A stretch of DNA of 33,563 nt from a virus. Of this stretch, positions 22,743 through 29,364 are shown piece after piece (the stretch's first letter is position 1; each line of letters opens with the position of its first letter). The stretch lies in IMG/VR virus record IMGVR_UViG_3300036780_000264, positions 1 through 33,563 of that record; one strand, 5' to 3'. The notes below the pieces were generated by a model, which was given only the letters and a program-made list of their open reading frames with translations, was not told where the DNA came from and searched no databases. The translations under genes were made by a program, and so were the position numbers.

Positions 22743-24192
22743 CCGGCTCGGGCAATAGCGCCAGCGACACGCGGTTGATCAGCTCGGCCCAATCGCTTGG
22801 CTGCGACTGCTCCCACAGGCTGACCGAGCGGTACCACGGCGTATCGCTGCGGCCGCGCAGCCAGCGCCAGCAGCGCGGGTGGGCGAGCAAGGCAAAGCAC
22901 GGCACGTCGAGCGCCCCGGCCAGATGGACGACCGCGCTGTCGATCGAAATCACCAGGTCGAGCTGGCGCAGGAGCGCGCCGGTATCGGCAAAGTCGCCGA
23001 TCAGCGGAGCCAGGTCGTCGACGACGTGGCCGGCGCCGTGCGCCGCGATGTCGGCGCTGCGCGGCCCGTATTGCAGCGAGTAAAGGCTGACCCCGGGGAT
23101 TTCGGCCAGCGGCAGCATCGCGGTGAACGGCATCGAGCGGTAGAGGTCGAGCTCGTGGTGGGTCGATCCGGCCCAGACGATGCCGACCGCCAGGCGGGTG
23201 CCGCGCTTGCGGGTGATCTGCGCTACGGCGCTATCCGGCAAACGCAGGTAGGGCGCCGGCGGGACCGTCTCGGGGGTCAGCTCGAAAAACCCCGGCGCCG
23301 ACAGCATCGGCGACCAAAAATCGAAAACAAAGCTGTCGCGGCTGCGATGCAATTCCTTCCAGTCGATGACCGCGTCGGCGAGATCGGAGGCGGCGAACAG
23401 GCGCAGCAATTCCGGCCGATCGGCGACCGTCACATGCGCGCCGCGCTGGCGCAGCAGTCGGGCAAACCGGACGAATTGCAGGCTGTCGCCAAACCCCTGC
23501 TCGTGATGCAGCAGAAAGCGGGTGCCGGCGATCGGCTCGCCCTGCCAGCGCGGGATGCCGAAATGCCAGACCGGAAACTTGTAGAGGTTGGCCCAGCGGC
23601 CCTCGTTGGCGCGGAACCCGCCCTGGTAGTCGCCGGCGGCCAGCATCGCCAGCCCATAATCACCCATCAGCCGCTTGTCGCCGGGCTTCAGGTGAAACGC
23701 CGCCAGATGGCAGCTCATGGTCAGCTCGGGATCGCCCATCGCATAGGCGGCGGCACCCAGGTTGTGCCAGGCCGCGTAATTTTCGCGGTCGAGGGCGAGC
23801 GCGTGCTGGAACGCGTCGGCGGCTTCCGGGAAGCGCTGCAGCCGCATCAGCACGGTACCGAGGTTGCCCCAGGGGATCGGGCTTTCGGGATGCTGCAGGG
23901 CGAGGCTGCGCCGGGCGCAGACCAGCGCGGTATGGTAGTGGCGCTGGCGCACCATGATTTCGCCGATGTTGCCCCACACCACCGGCAGCAGCGCGTCGAT
24001 CTTCAGCAGGCGCTGATAAATCGCCAGCGCGCCGACGTCGTCCTTGGCCTTCCAGGCGGCGATCGCCGCGTCGAACAGCGCGTTTACCGCCGGATCGCGA
24101 TGCTCGATCCGGGGCTGCGGCGGGGACGGCGCGAGGTCGAGAAAGTTGAACTCGGCACCGACCGCGAGATCGGCCAGCTCGGCCGCGCTCAT
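22627..24192 (-). CDS. TPR-containing glycosyltransferase (GT9/GT41-like)
   Basis: A 521-residue protein. Residues about 35-190 are tetratricopeptide repeats (WGNIGEIMVRQRHY, WGNLGTVLMRLQRF, WHNLGAAAYAMGD). Residues about 215-490 form a GT-B glycosyltransferase end: FLLHHEQGFGDSLQFVRFARLL, VGIVWAGSTHHELD, RSMPFTAMLPLAE, LVISIDSAVVHLAGAL. The TPR-plus-heptosyltransferase-like layout is widespread in proteobacteria. The TPR part probably binds a protein acceptor, so protein glycosylation (for example of virion or host surface proteins) is a reasonable guess. It is coupled to the gene upstream by ATGA. The C-terminal 35 residues are disordered-looking. Confidence 0.85.
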   Translation of the reverse strand: MSAAELADLAVGAEFNFLDLAPSPPQPRIEHRDPAVNALFDAAIAAWKAKDDVGALAIYQRLLKIDALLPVVWGNIGEIMVRQRHYHTALVCARRSLALQHPESPIPWGNLGTVLMRLQRFPEAADAFQHALALDRENYAAWHNLGAAAYAMGDPELTMSCHLAAFHLKPGDKRLMGDYGLAMLAAGDYQGGFRANEGRWANLYKFPVWHFGIPRWQGEPIAGTRFLLHHEQGFGDSLQFVRFARLLRQRGAHVTVADRPELLRLFAASDLADAVIDWKELHRSRDSFVFDFWSPMLSAPGFFELTPETVPPAPYLRLPDSAVAQITRKRGTRLAVGIVWAGSTHHELDLYRSMPFTAMLPLAEIPGVSLYSLQYGPRSADIAAHGAGHVVDDLAPLIGDFADTGALLRQLDLVISIDSAVVHLAGALDVPCFALLAHPRCWRWLRGRSDTPWYRSVSLWEQSQPSDWAELINRVSLALLPEPVTVSRPSRVAPAIPRDPGDADAVVSALVAETAAQRNPT

Positions 24193-24476
24193 TCCTTGGC
24201 GGGGCGTTTCTCGGCCGGAGCGTCGGTCGCCTGGCTCTCGCCGGCTACCGCCGGGCTGTCGCCGGCCGCCGGCAGCGGCGGCCGGGCGCCTTCGCCTTTG
24301 ATCGGCTCGCCCGGTTGGAGGCTCTGTACAGCGGTACAGCCGTGCGCCAGCAGCTCGCCCTCATCCTGCGGAAGGATGTCGTGCAGGACGCCCTGCTCGT
24401 CGGCGCCGTAGTGCTGGCCCGAGCGGCAGACAAAACGCTGGCCCGGACCGCCGGGGGCTACGAGATCACGCGGCAT
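24189..24476 (-). CDS. Hypothetical small phage protein, 95 residues
   Basis: The N-terminal 50 residues form a small domain (LVAPGGPGQRFVCRSGQHYGADEQG, ILPQDEGELLAHGCTAV) of a type often found as tiny phage proteins near structural genes; no function is known to me. The C-terminal 45 residues are Pro/Ala/Glu-rich and likely disordered. ATG 24476 has AAAGGA six bases upstream. The stop overlaps the glycosyltransferase start (ATGA). Confidence 0.65.
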   Translation of the reverse strand: MPRDLVAPGGPGQRFVCRSGQHYGADEQGVLHDILPQDEGELLAHGCTAVQSLQPGEPIKGEGARPPLPAAGDSPAVAGESQATDAPAEKRPAKE

Positions 24477-24544
24477 GTTGGTCCTTTCCCTGGAGGCAGT
24501 GGCGGAAAGCATAGCGCAGTCCGTCCGCCACGTAGGCGCCGAGC

Positions 24545-24736
24545 TCAAGCATGGAACAGCACCGCGCGCACGGCGCAGTCCTTGGCCTCCAAAAGTTTCC
24601 GCAGCGCCGTAGTCTTTTCCGGGTTGTCGGGCAGTCGATCGACGATCTGCGCCAGTTCGCCGAACGGTCGGCTGACCGCCTGCAGGTTCTCCGGCAGATG
24701 CGCAAACTCGAAGAACTGCAGCAGATAGTGCCTCAC
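24545..24736 (-). CDS. Acb2/Tad1-like small helical protein, possible cyclic-nucleotide sponge
   Basis: A 63-residue protein, two-helix in appearance: F8-F9-E-F11-A-H13-L-P15, QAVSRPFGELAQIVDRLP, then NPEKTTALRKLLEAKDCAVRAVLF. The layout aromatic-x-H-x-P / amphipathic helix / 'P-x-(S/N)-x-E-(K/R)-(S/T)-x-AL-x-K-L-x-EA' is the one I associate with the Acb2/Tad1 hairpin domain. Members of that group bind cyclic oligonucleotide or cyclic ADP-ribose signals and block CBASS or Thoeris defence. That identification is by remembered motif, not by search. The start is GTG 24736, overlapping the methyltransferase stop (GTGA). An upstream ATG at 24778 would overlap the methyltransferase and adds non-conserved residues. 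Confidence 0.6.
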   Translation of the reverse strand: MRHYLLQFFEFAHLPENLQAVSRPFGELAQIVDRLPDNPEKTTALRKLLEAKDCAVRAVLFHA

Positions 24737-25419
24737 AGCACTGGCCCCGATCCGATCCCGTCGCGGGCTTTCGGCCAATCCGTGGTCAGCGCGCCGCCGT
24801 TGCTGGCAGCACCGCCGGTCTTGTGCATGACGATCATCACTTCGGCGGCGACGTTGGCATGGGTCTCGACCGCTGCAGCCAGCTCATCGTTGCTGACTTC
24901 GCCGTTTTTCAGGGCTTGCGCCCAGCGCGGCAGCAGGCTGATCGTCACCGTGTCGATCTCGAAATCGATGTCGCGCTCGAGCGCCACCGTCGGCCACGGC
25001 AGATTCATCTCGAGCACCTGGTGATTGAGCCGCTTGCAAAAGCTCTGCAGCAGCCCGACGGTCACCGGCCGCACCCGCGGGTCGCGCCAGAAATCATCCG
25101 AGCGCATGTGCGGCACGACGACGGTCAAGACGCCGCCTGGTTCGAGCACGCGATGGAGTTCGGCCATCATCTCAATGAACCAGTCGCCGCTCGGGGCCAG
25201 TGTGTGCAGGACATGCACCAGCCGAACCTCGTGCACGGCGCCGTCGTCCCACGGCCAGGGCAGCGTTTCGAGGTCCCAGACGAGGTCGGGCGCGGTTTCC
25301 GGCGCCCGGTCGACGTTGGTCCAGCCGCTCGGCGCCGGGCGCCAGCCCGAACCGAGGTTGAGGCGCAGTTTGCCGTCTACCGGCGGCGGGTCCGCCGGCA
25401 GTTCGGTGGTCTCGGTCAT
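24733..25419 (-). CDS. Class I SAM-dependent methyltransferase
   Basis: A 228-residue Methyltransf_11-like protein. SAM motif I is LRLNLGSGW near residues 18-26, followed by GWTNVDR with the acidic residue that binds the ribose, a DLVWDLETLPWPWDDG segment, LHRVLEPGGVLTVVVPHM and a lid region SDDFWRDPRVRPVT. 'KLNLGSG...GWxNVD' enzymes are frequent beside glycosyltransferases in polysaccharide clusters. ATG 25419 is preceded by AAGGAG eight bases upstream. It is coupled to the Acb2-like gene downstream. The C-terminus is Gly/Asn-rich. The substrate is not evident. Confidence 0.8.
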   Translation of the reverse strand: MTETTELPADPPPVDGKLRLNLGSGWRPAPSGWTNVDRAPETAPDLVWDLETLPWPWDDGAVHEVRLVHVLHTLAPSGDWFIEMMAELHRVLEPGGVLTVVVPHMRSDDFWRDPRVRPVTVGLLQSFCKRLNHQVLEMNLPWPTVALERDIDFEIDTVTISLLPRWAQALKNGEVSNDELAAAVETHANVAAEVMIVMHKTGGAASNGGALTTDWPKARDGIGSGPVL

Positions 25420-25438
25420 TCGTGGCTCCTTGGTGGGG

Positions 25439-25702
25439 TTAGGGGTCGGCAATCCGTTCGAGGATGCCGGCGGTAACGGTTTTCGGCGGGTTGAGGTGCT
25501 GCGCGATCTCGGCGCGGACGCTGCGCAACAGCCCCTGCATTGCCCAGATAAAGACCTCGTCCGGGCCGTCGAGATCGAGCACGATGCTTTCGACCAGCAC
25601 GTCGCGGCCGACGCAGTCGCAGGCATAGCGGGCGGTGATCAGCAGCGGCCGAAACGGGCGCTCGGTCACCGCCGGCTGGTGCGGGTTCAGCGGGTCGGCC
25701 AT
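25439..25702 (-). CDS. Hypothetical phage protein, 87 residues
   Basis: Not recognised. It looks like a small alpha/beta protein (RPFRPLLITARYACDCVGRDV, VESIVLDLDGPDEVFIWAMQG, LLRSVRAEIAQHL). The ATG at 25702 overlaps the stop of the gene upstream by one base (TGATG), typical of translational coupling. It ends 19 bases before the methyltransferase start. Confidence 0.6.
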   Translation of the reverse strand: MADPLNPHQPAVTERPFRPLLITARYACDCVGRDVLVESIVLDLDGPDEVFIWAMQGLLRSVRAEIAQHLNPPKTVTAGILERIADP

Positions 25703-25995
25703 CAGTGCGGCGCCGGCGTCTCGGCGCCGAACCCGGTCATCGCCTTGAGCCGGTCCTCGTTTTTGGCAAAGAAACTCTCCCAGGTCGCGTCGGGATGCTT
25801 CGCCTTGTAGCTCTCCCAGGCGTCGGCCATGACCCGGCCGGCGGCACAGCCGCCGGCGGCGCCGATGAAGGTGTGGTGATACTTGTGGCCAAGCCAGGCG
25901 CCGAAGGCCATGCCAAGCAGGCAGCCGCGCGCTTCGGCCGGCGGCGACAGCAGCGCGCCGGCGGCGACGATCAGGACCGCGAGCAGCGCTTTCAT
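25702..25995 (-). CDS. Small exported Gly/Ala-rich protein, 97 residues
   Basis: It has a signal peptide-like start: MKALLAVLIVAAGALL, with a likely signal peptidase I site after AEA at residue 22. The mature part has a glycine-rich hydrophobic stretch (GCLLGMAFGAWLGHKYHHTFIGAAGGCAAG) that could insert in a membrane, then a charged helix (WESYKAKHPDATWESFFAKNEDRLKAM). GGAG lies seven bases before the ATG, which overlaps the upstream stop. Unknown function; an envelope-altering role such as superinfection exclusion is possible but not shown. Confidence 0.6.
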   Translation of the reverse strand: MKALLAVLIVAAGALLSPPAEARGCLLGMAFGAWLGHKYHHTFIGAAGGCAAGRVMADAWESYKAKHPDATWESFFAKNEDRLKAMTGFGAETPAPH

Positions 25996-26177
25996 TGTCG
26001 TCTCCGTGGTGGGGCCGGGCGCGGCCAGGGTTCCGGCGGGGTGCGGCCGAGCTCCGCCGGCGTGCGCTCGCAGCCGACGCAGATCGGTTCGCGCCGCAGG
26101 GTCTCGGCATAGCAGATGTCGCCGTCGCGTAAGACGCACGGGGTCATGTCGGAGCGCGCATAAGGACAGTCGATCAT
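25992..26177 (-). CDS. Small cysteine-rich protein, 61 residues
   Basis: Contains five cysteines (C4, C14, C22, C33, C36), the last two as CVGC, with a Pro/Arg-rich C-terminus. A metal-binding knuckle is possible. ATGA overlaps at both ends (with the GIY-YIG gene and with the exported-protein gene) are the main support. Not recognised as a family. Confidence 0.5.
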   Translation of the reverse strand: MIDCPYARSDMTPCVLRDGDICYAETLRREPICVGCERTPAELGRTPPEPWPRPAPPRRRQ

Positions 26178-26854
26178 ATTCGCCCCAAACGATAACGGCG
26201 CAGACCGGCCGAGATGTTTGCACGATGCCGATCTGTGAGGATCTTGCCTGTAAGCGTAGCAGCAATCTTCGCACGGTGTTCTGGGCTCTTGGTCAGCCCC
26301 TTTTTCGCTCGGCTTCGCCTGGCCGAGGTTTCAGCCGATTCTACTGGATTGCGGCGGCGGTGGTCTCGCTGCCCCTCCGACATCTTACGTCTGGTGGCCG
26401 CGGAATGTGAGAGCCCAAGGTTCCACGCAGGGCGCCCCTTGCGGCTGGCGCTCATCTTGGCGCGCGTCTCTGACGATGCCTTTCGCCCGGTGGTAGCTAT
26501 CGCTATCCGTCTCCTGGTGGCGGCCGAGCGGAGCGTAGTTGCCACCGTGCCGGCGAAGGGCGCTCGGTTATAGCCATGCCCGCGTTTGGCAGCATGGAGG
26601 TTGTCGATCCAGTGCTGCTCAGCTGTGATCCGCTCGGCGTTATTTTCGCAAACCTGCAAAATCGTGAAGCTGAAAGCTAAGGCGCCGTATTTGCGCCAGG
26701 CGTGTTGGAGAAGGATGCTGTGATGCCGCGCCTCGTTGAGAGCCTGTTTATGGCGCCGCCAGCGATCGCGAATGTTTCCTGACGACCCGACATAACTTCG
26801 GCCGGTGACCAGGCACAGGATGCGATAGACGCCGGGAATGGCTTTATAAGGCAT
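26174..26854 (-). CDS. GIY-YIG homing endonuclease with NUMOD repeats (minus strand)
   Basis: A 226-residue protein. The nuclease domain has G8-V-Y10, Y21-V-G23, the RDRWRRHKQALNE helix, KYGALAFSFTIL and AEQHWID with the metal-binding Glu. Residues about 110-220 are basic NUMOD3-type helix-turn modules (SSETRAKMSASRKGR, SAATRRKMSEGQ, SPEHRAKIAATLTGK, DRHRANISAGLRRY). It sits in the operon direction, 12 bases after the tail terminator gene, and is coupled to the next small gene by ATGA. The DNA is visibly less GC-rich than neighbouring genes, which points to transfer. It differs from the plus-strand GIY-YIG gene in sequence, so the two were probably acquired separately. Confidence 0.9.
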   Translation of the reverse strand: MPYKAIPGVYRILCLVTGRSYVGSSGNIRDRWRRHKQALNEARHHSILLQHAWRKYGALAFSFTILQVCENNAERITAEQHWIDNLHAAKRGHGYNRAPFAGTVATTLRSAATRRRIAIATTGRKASSETRAKMSASRKGRPAWNLGLSHSAATRRKMSEGQRDHRRRNPVESAETSARRSRAKKGLTKSPEHRAKIAATLTGKILTDRHRANISAGLRRYRLGRI

Positions 26855-26866
26855 TGACCCGTTGTA

Positions 26867-27319
26867 TCAGGGGACGAGCATGCGCACTGGAATCACGGCC
26901 CCGCCAAGATAGTCGGTATCGGTGTCGCCGGTCTCCTTGACCGTGGTGCCCTCGACCCGGCACCAGGTCACCAGCCCGCCGAGATTCTGCACGTTGGTCA
27001 TCGGGCTGGGCGCGATCGCGTTGCGCACCGCGTCCAATAACGGGTTGAGGATCGTCGCCCCCGGCACCGAGACGTCCGGGTTCTTGAAGACGATGACGAG
27101 CCAGGCTTCCCAGGTGTCTTCGGGCAGGCCCATGCCCTGCTGCTTGGTTTCCTCGGGCTGCTCCCATTGCATCAGCGCCGGCAGGGGCAGGTTGCTGTCG
27201 GCGGTGATCTGCGAGGGATGGGTGAAGCGCCGGGTGACGGTTGCGAAGCTGCCCGGCATCAGCGGCGTCAGCAGCGCGAACAGCGCCTCGAAGACCGCCT
27301 CGCGCGATGTGCCGGCCAT
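26867..27319 (-). CDS. Tail terminator / tail completion protein
   Basis: A 150-residue protein. It follows the HK97 gp10-like gene and would normally precede the tail tube gene, the place of the tail terminator (lambda gpU-like). Sequence features fit that alpha/beta family: helix SREAVFEALFALLTPL, LPLPALMQWEQPEE, TWEAWLVIVFKN, ILNPLLDAVRNAIAPSP, LGGLVTWCRVEGTTVKETGD and the final strand AVIPVRMLVP. Such proteins cap the finished tail tube and provide the joint with the head. ATG 27319 directly follows the stop of the small membrane protein gene. The function is from position plus pattern. Confidence 0.72.
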   Translation of the reverse strand: MAGTSREAVFEALFALLTPLMPGSFATVTRRFTHPSQITADSNLPLPALMQWEQPEETKQQGMGLPEDTWEAWLVIVFKNPDVSVPGATILNPLLDAVRNAIAPSPMTNVQNLGGLVTWCRVEGTTVKETGDTDTDYLGGAVIPVRMLVP

Positions 27320-27460
27320 CTAGCGCCTCGCAAACAGGTTGATGCAGATCAGCAGCACCAGGCTGAGCATCACCATGGCGACGGCGATGCCGACCGGCCG
27401 GTCGAAGCTGGCGAACCAGGTTGCGATCGGGTCGTTGAGCGCCATGGTGTCGTCGGTCAT
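27320..27460 (-). CDS. Small single-pass membrane protein, 46 residues
   Basis: An easily missed gene. ATG at 27460 overlaps the stop of the HK97 gp10-like gene (ATGA) and its TAG is followed at once by the ATG of the tail terminator gene. The protein starts MTDDTMALNDPIATWFASF and has one hydrophobic segment (about 21-42, VGIAVAMVMLSLVLLICINLF) ending in ARR, so N-out/C-in is likely. It fills the gap between two structural genes exactly, which argues for a real gene. The role is unknown; a small inhibitor or holin partner is possible. Confidence 0.7.
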   Translation of the reverse strand: MTDDTMALNDPIATWFASFDRPVGIAVAMVMLSLVLLICINLFARR

Positions 27461-27960
27461 GGCGCGGTCAACGCCGCGCGGAACATCTCCCGGATCTCGG
27501 TGCGCCGGGTCGCCAGCGCATAGCGCAGATACGAGCGTTCCGGGATGGGCGTCGGATGCGGCCGGGTCGATTTGGCGAAGACCATGCCCTGCACCGCCGA
27601 TTTGCCGATCGCCAGCGGCTGGCCCGGGACGTTGAAGGCCAGCGCCTGCGCGGCCTTGGGGAAGATCGCCGGCGTCTGGATGACGCCGCCGTATTCGTGG
27701 ATCCGCAGATACGGCAGCCCGGAGGCAGTGACCGTGCCGAACACGGTGTCGCCATCGCCTTCGACAGTGTGCGACAGCGCTGCCTGCATCCGGCCCGGGT
27801 TGCGGAACAATGCCGCCATCCGCTCGCGCGCGACCTGCTCGACGAGCGCGGTCGCCCTGGTCATCGTCGCGGCAATGCGGACCCGCGCCGCCCCCAGGTG
27901 GTCGAGATCGATGTAGAGCTTGTCCAGCCCGACCAGCTGAATGTCGAACAGGCTCATCAT
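27457..27960 (-). CDS. HK97 gp10-like neck / head-tail joining protein
   Basis: A 167-residue protein of the HK97-gp10 / minor neck protein type: N-terminal beta strand, a long helix (RIAATMTRATALVEQVARERMAALF), a middle beta part (VFGTVTASGLPYLRIHEYGGVIQTP) with the 'HEYGG' turn typical of the family, and the C-terminal PIPERSYLRYALATRRTEI helix. Its place between the head-tail connector and the tail terminator is as expected. It links the connector to the tail. ATG 27960 is coupled to the upstream gene by ATGA. Confidence 0.82.
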   Translation of the reverse strand: MMSLFDIQLVGLDKLYIDLDHLGAARVRIAATMTRATALVEQVARERMAALFRNPGRMQAALSHTVEGDGDTVFGTVTASGLPYLRIHEYGGVIQTPAIFPKAAQALAFNVPGQPLAIGKSAVQGMVFAKSTRPHPTPIPERSYLRYALATRRTEIREMFRAALTAP

Positions 27961-28424
27961 TGAACCCCCCGTGCCGGGACGATAGTTTTGGCCAGTATCA
28001 CCTCGAAACGCTTTTCCTGCCGGTCGAGCGCCCCCATCAACCCGTTGACCGCGTCGGTCAGATCGCTGCGCCGGACCATCTCGACCCGCATCGAGGTCAC
28101 TTTCTCGTCGAGCGCGCGGGTGTCGCGGCGCACTTCGGCGAGTGCGGCCTGCAATGCCGTGGAGAGCTCATTGCGCGAGCGCGCCTCGGCTTCGCGCACC
28201 GACTCGATCATCAGCCGCGTCTGCTCGACAACCGCGTCGATTTTATTCGACGCTTTTTCCGCTTCCGTGGCGATCCGCGTATTCAAGGTTTCCTTGTCGG
28301 CCAGCATGCGGCTGCTGAGCGTTTCGCGAATGCCGACGATGTAGCGGAACACCGCCACGGCAAAACCAACAGCCCCGAAAAATGCACCGAGCGCGGTGAA
28401 ATCCCAGTTGCCCGGCATGGTCAC
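27957..28424 (-). CDS. Membrane-anchored coiled-coil protein
   Basis: A 155-residue protein with one transmembrane segment at about 11-32 (TALGAFFGAVGFAVAVFRYIVG) followed by a long Ala/Glu/Arg-rich coiled coil (about 35-130) and a short basic C-terminus. The shape matches inner-membrane spanins or anchored coiled-coil proteins, but no spanin partner adjoins it and I recognise no specific family. Coupled at both ends by ATGA, between a multi-pass membrane protein and the neck protein. Confidence 0.65.
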   Translation of the reverse strand: MTMPGNWDFTALGAFFGAVGFAVAVFRYIVGIRETLSSRMLADKETLNTRIATEAEKASNKIDAVVEQTRLMIESVREAEARSRNELSTALQAALAEVRRDTRALDEKVTSMRVEMVRRSDLTDAVNGLMGALDRQEKRFEVILAKTIVPARGVQ

Positions 28425-28936
28425 GCCGGAAACAAGTCGAAGGAACGCTGCGCGGTGGCGACGGCAAAACCGATGCCGCCCAACAATTCAAAGCCGCCCC
28501 AGACCGGCAGCAGGACGCCATTGAATAGCGAGAAGGCGATCTGCCAGATGCCGATGGTGGTCCACACCAGCGCGCCGAGGGCGCAGGCCGTCGGGCACCA
28601 GTAGCTTTTGCCGCCAAAGAAGAAGACTGCAACGATCGAGGCACTGCCATGGCCGAGCGCCGCCCAGCCGAGCAGGACGGGATCAATTCTCATGCCGGTC
28701 AACAGCCGCCAGGTCGAGCTGGCGCCGACCAGCCCCGGCCACAGCAGCCCGGCACCGTAAGCGATGCCGTAAAGCCCCATGCACAGTTGCCACCCGTTTG
28801 CCCCCTTGGGGGCACGCCAGCGCGCCCGCTTTGCGGGGCTGCGGAGTTGGCGCGAAGTGACGAGCGCGGCGCTGCCGAGCGTCGCAGCGACGACCAGCGC
28901 GGCGCCCAGCGGTATCCAGATGCCAGGGCCGATCAT
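28421..28936 (-). CDS. Multi-pass membrane protein, 171 residues
   Basis: Four or five predicted transmembrane helices (about 5-27, 50-72, 84-108, 117-140, 143-163) separated by a basic loop after the first (RQLRSPAKRARWRAPKG). Contains FFFGGKSYWCPTACALGALVW. No recognised family. It is one of a run of overlapping membrane protein genes inserted between two head-tail joining genes. Candidate roles are holin, superinfection exclusion or partner of the ethylene-receptor-like protein; none is shown. Confidence 0.65.
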   Translation of the reverse strand: MIGPGIWIPLGAALVVAATLGSAALVTSRQLRSPAKRARWRAPKGANGWQLCMGLYGIAYGAGLLWPGLVGASSTWRLLTGMRIDPVLLGWAALGHGSASIVAVFFFGGKSYWCPTACALGALVWTTIGIWQIAFSLFNGVLLPVWGGFELLGGIGFAVATAQRSFDLFPA

Positions 28937-29364
28937 TGTCTTAGATGCCGCCAGATCGCGACGCTATGGACGATCGCCAGAATGATGCGCGGCGCTTGAT
29001 CGACCAGAATAAAGAGCCATCCGCCCTGCGGCACATAGCCGTCGGCATATTGCCCAAGGACGACTTCCCGCCCGGCGCCGATCGCCGGGATCACGGCCAG
29101 TAATTGCTGCGGCACCAGCGCCGCGGCGCACCACAGCGGCGCAGCGATCGTGCCGCCGATCACCCATAGCGTCAGCAGCGATGCGACCAGAAGCGCCGCG
29201 ACAAGAACGGCGTGGTCCGGGATCACCAGCAGCAGCGTCGCGACCCCGGTCGACTTGTCGGCGTGGTTCGAGAACGCAAGCGCCGCTGCAATAATGAGGT
29301 GCTTACAGGTGACGCAGCAGAAGACAGCGCGCGCAGTCCATTCAGTCGTCCGGTCGCAGATCAT
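28933..29364 (-). CDS. Multi-pass membrane protein, 143 residues at most
   Basis: Three or four hydrophobic segments: CKHLIIAAALAF (about 20-31), HAVLVAALLVASLLTLWVIGGTIAAPLW (about 51-78), a weaker one near 80-95 and WLFILVDQAPRIILAIVHSVAI (about 115-136). 'GQYADGYVPQGGW' before the last helix is a compact loop. The first 23 bases overlap the end of the ethylene-receptor-like gene, and the N-terminus is Cys-rich, so the true start may be slightly downstream. Followed by ATGA coupling. Family unknown. Confidence 0.6.
   Translation of the reverse strand: MICDRTTEWTARAVFCCVTCKHLIIAAALAFSNHADKSTGVATLLLVIPDHAVLVAALLVASLLTLWVIGGTIAAPLWCAAALVPQQLLAVIPAIGAGREVVLGQYADGYVPQGGWLFILVDQAPRIILAIVHSVAIWRHLRQ

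Noticed and set aside
25439-26274. Two long minus-strand frames of about 190-220 codons
   Set aside because: They merge unrelated reading of neighbouring genes; Shine-Dalgarno sites and 1-4 base overlaps support three small genes ending at 25439, 25702 and 25992.
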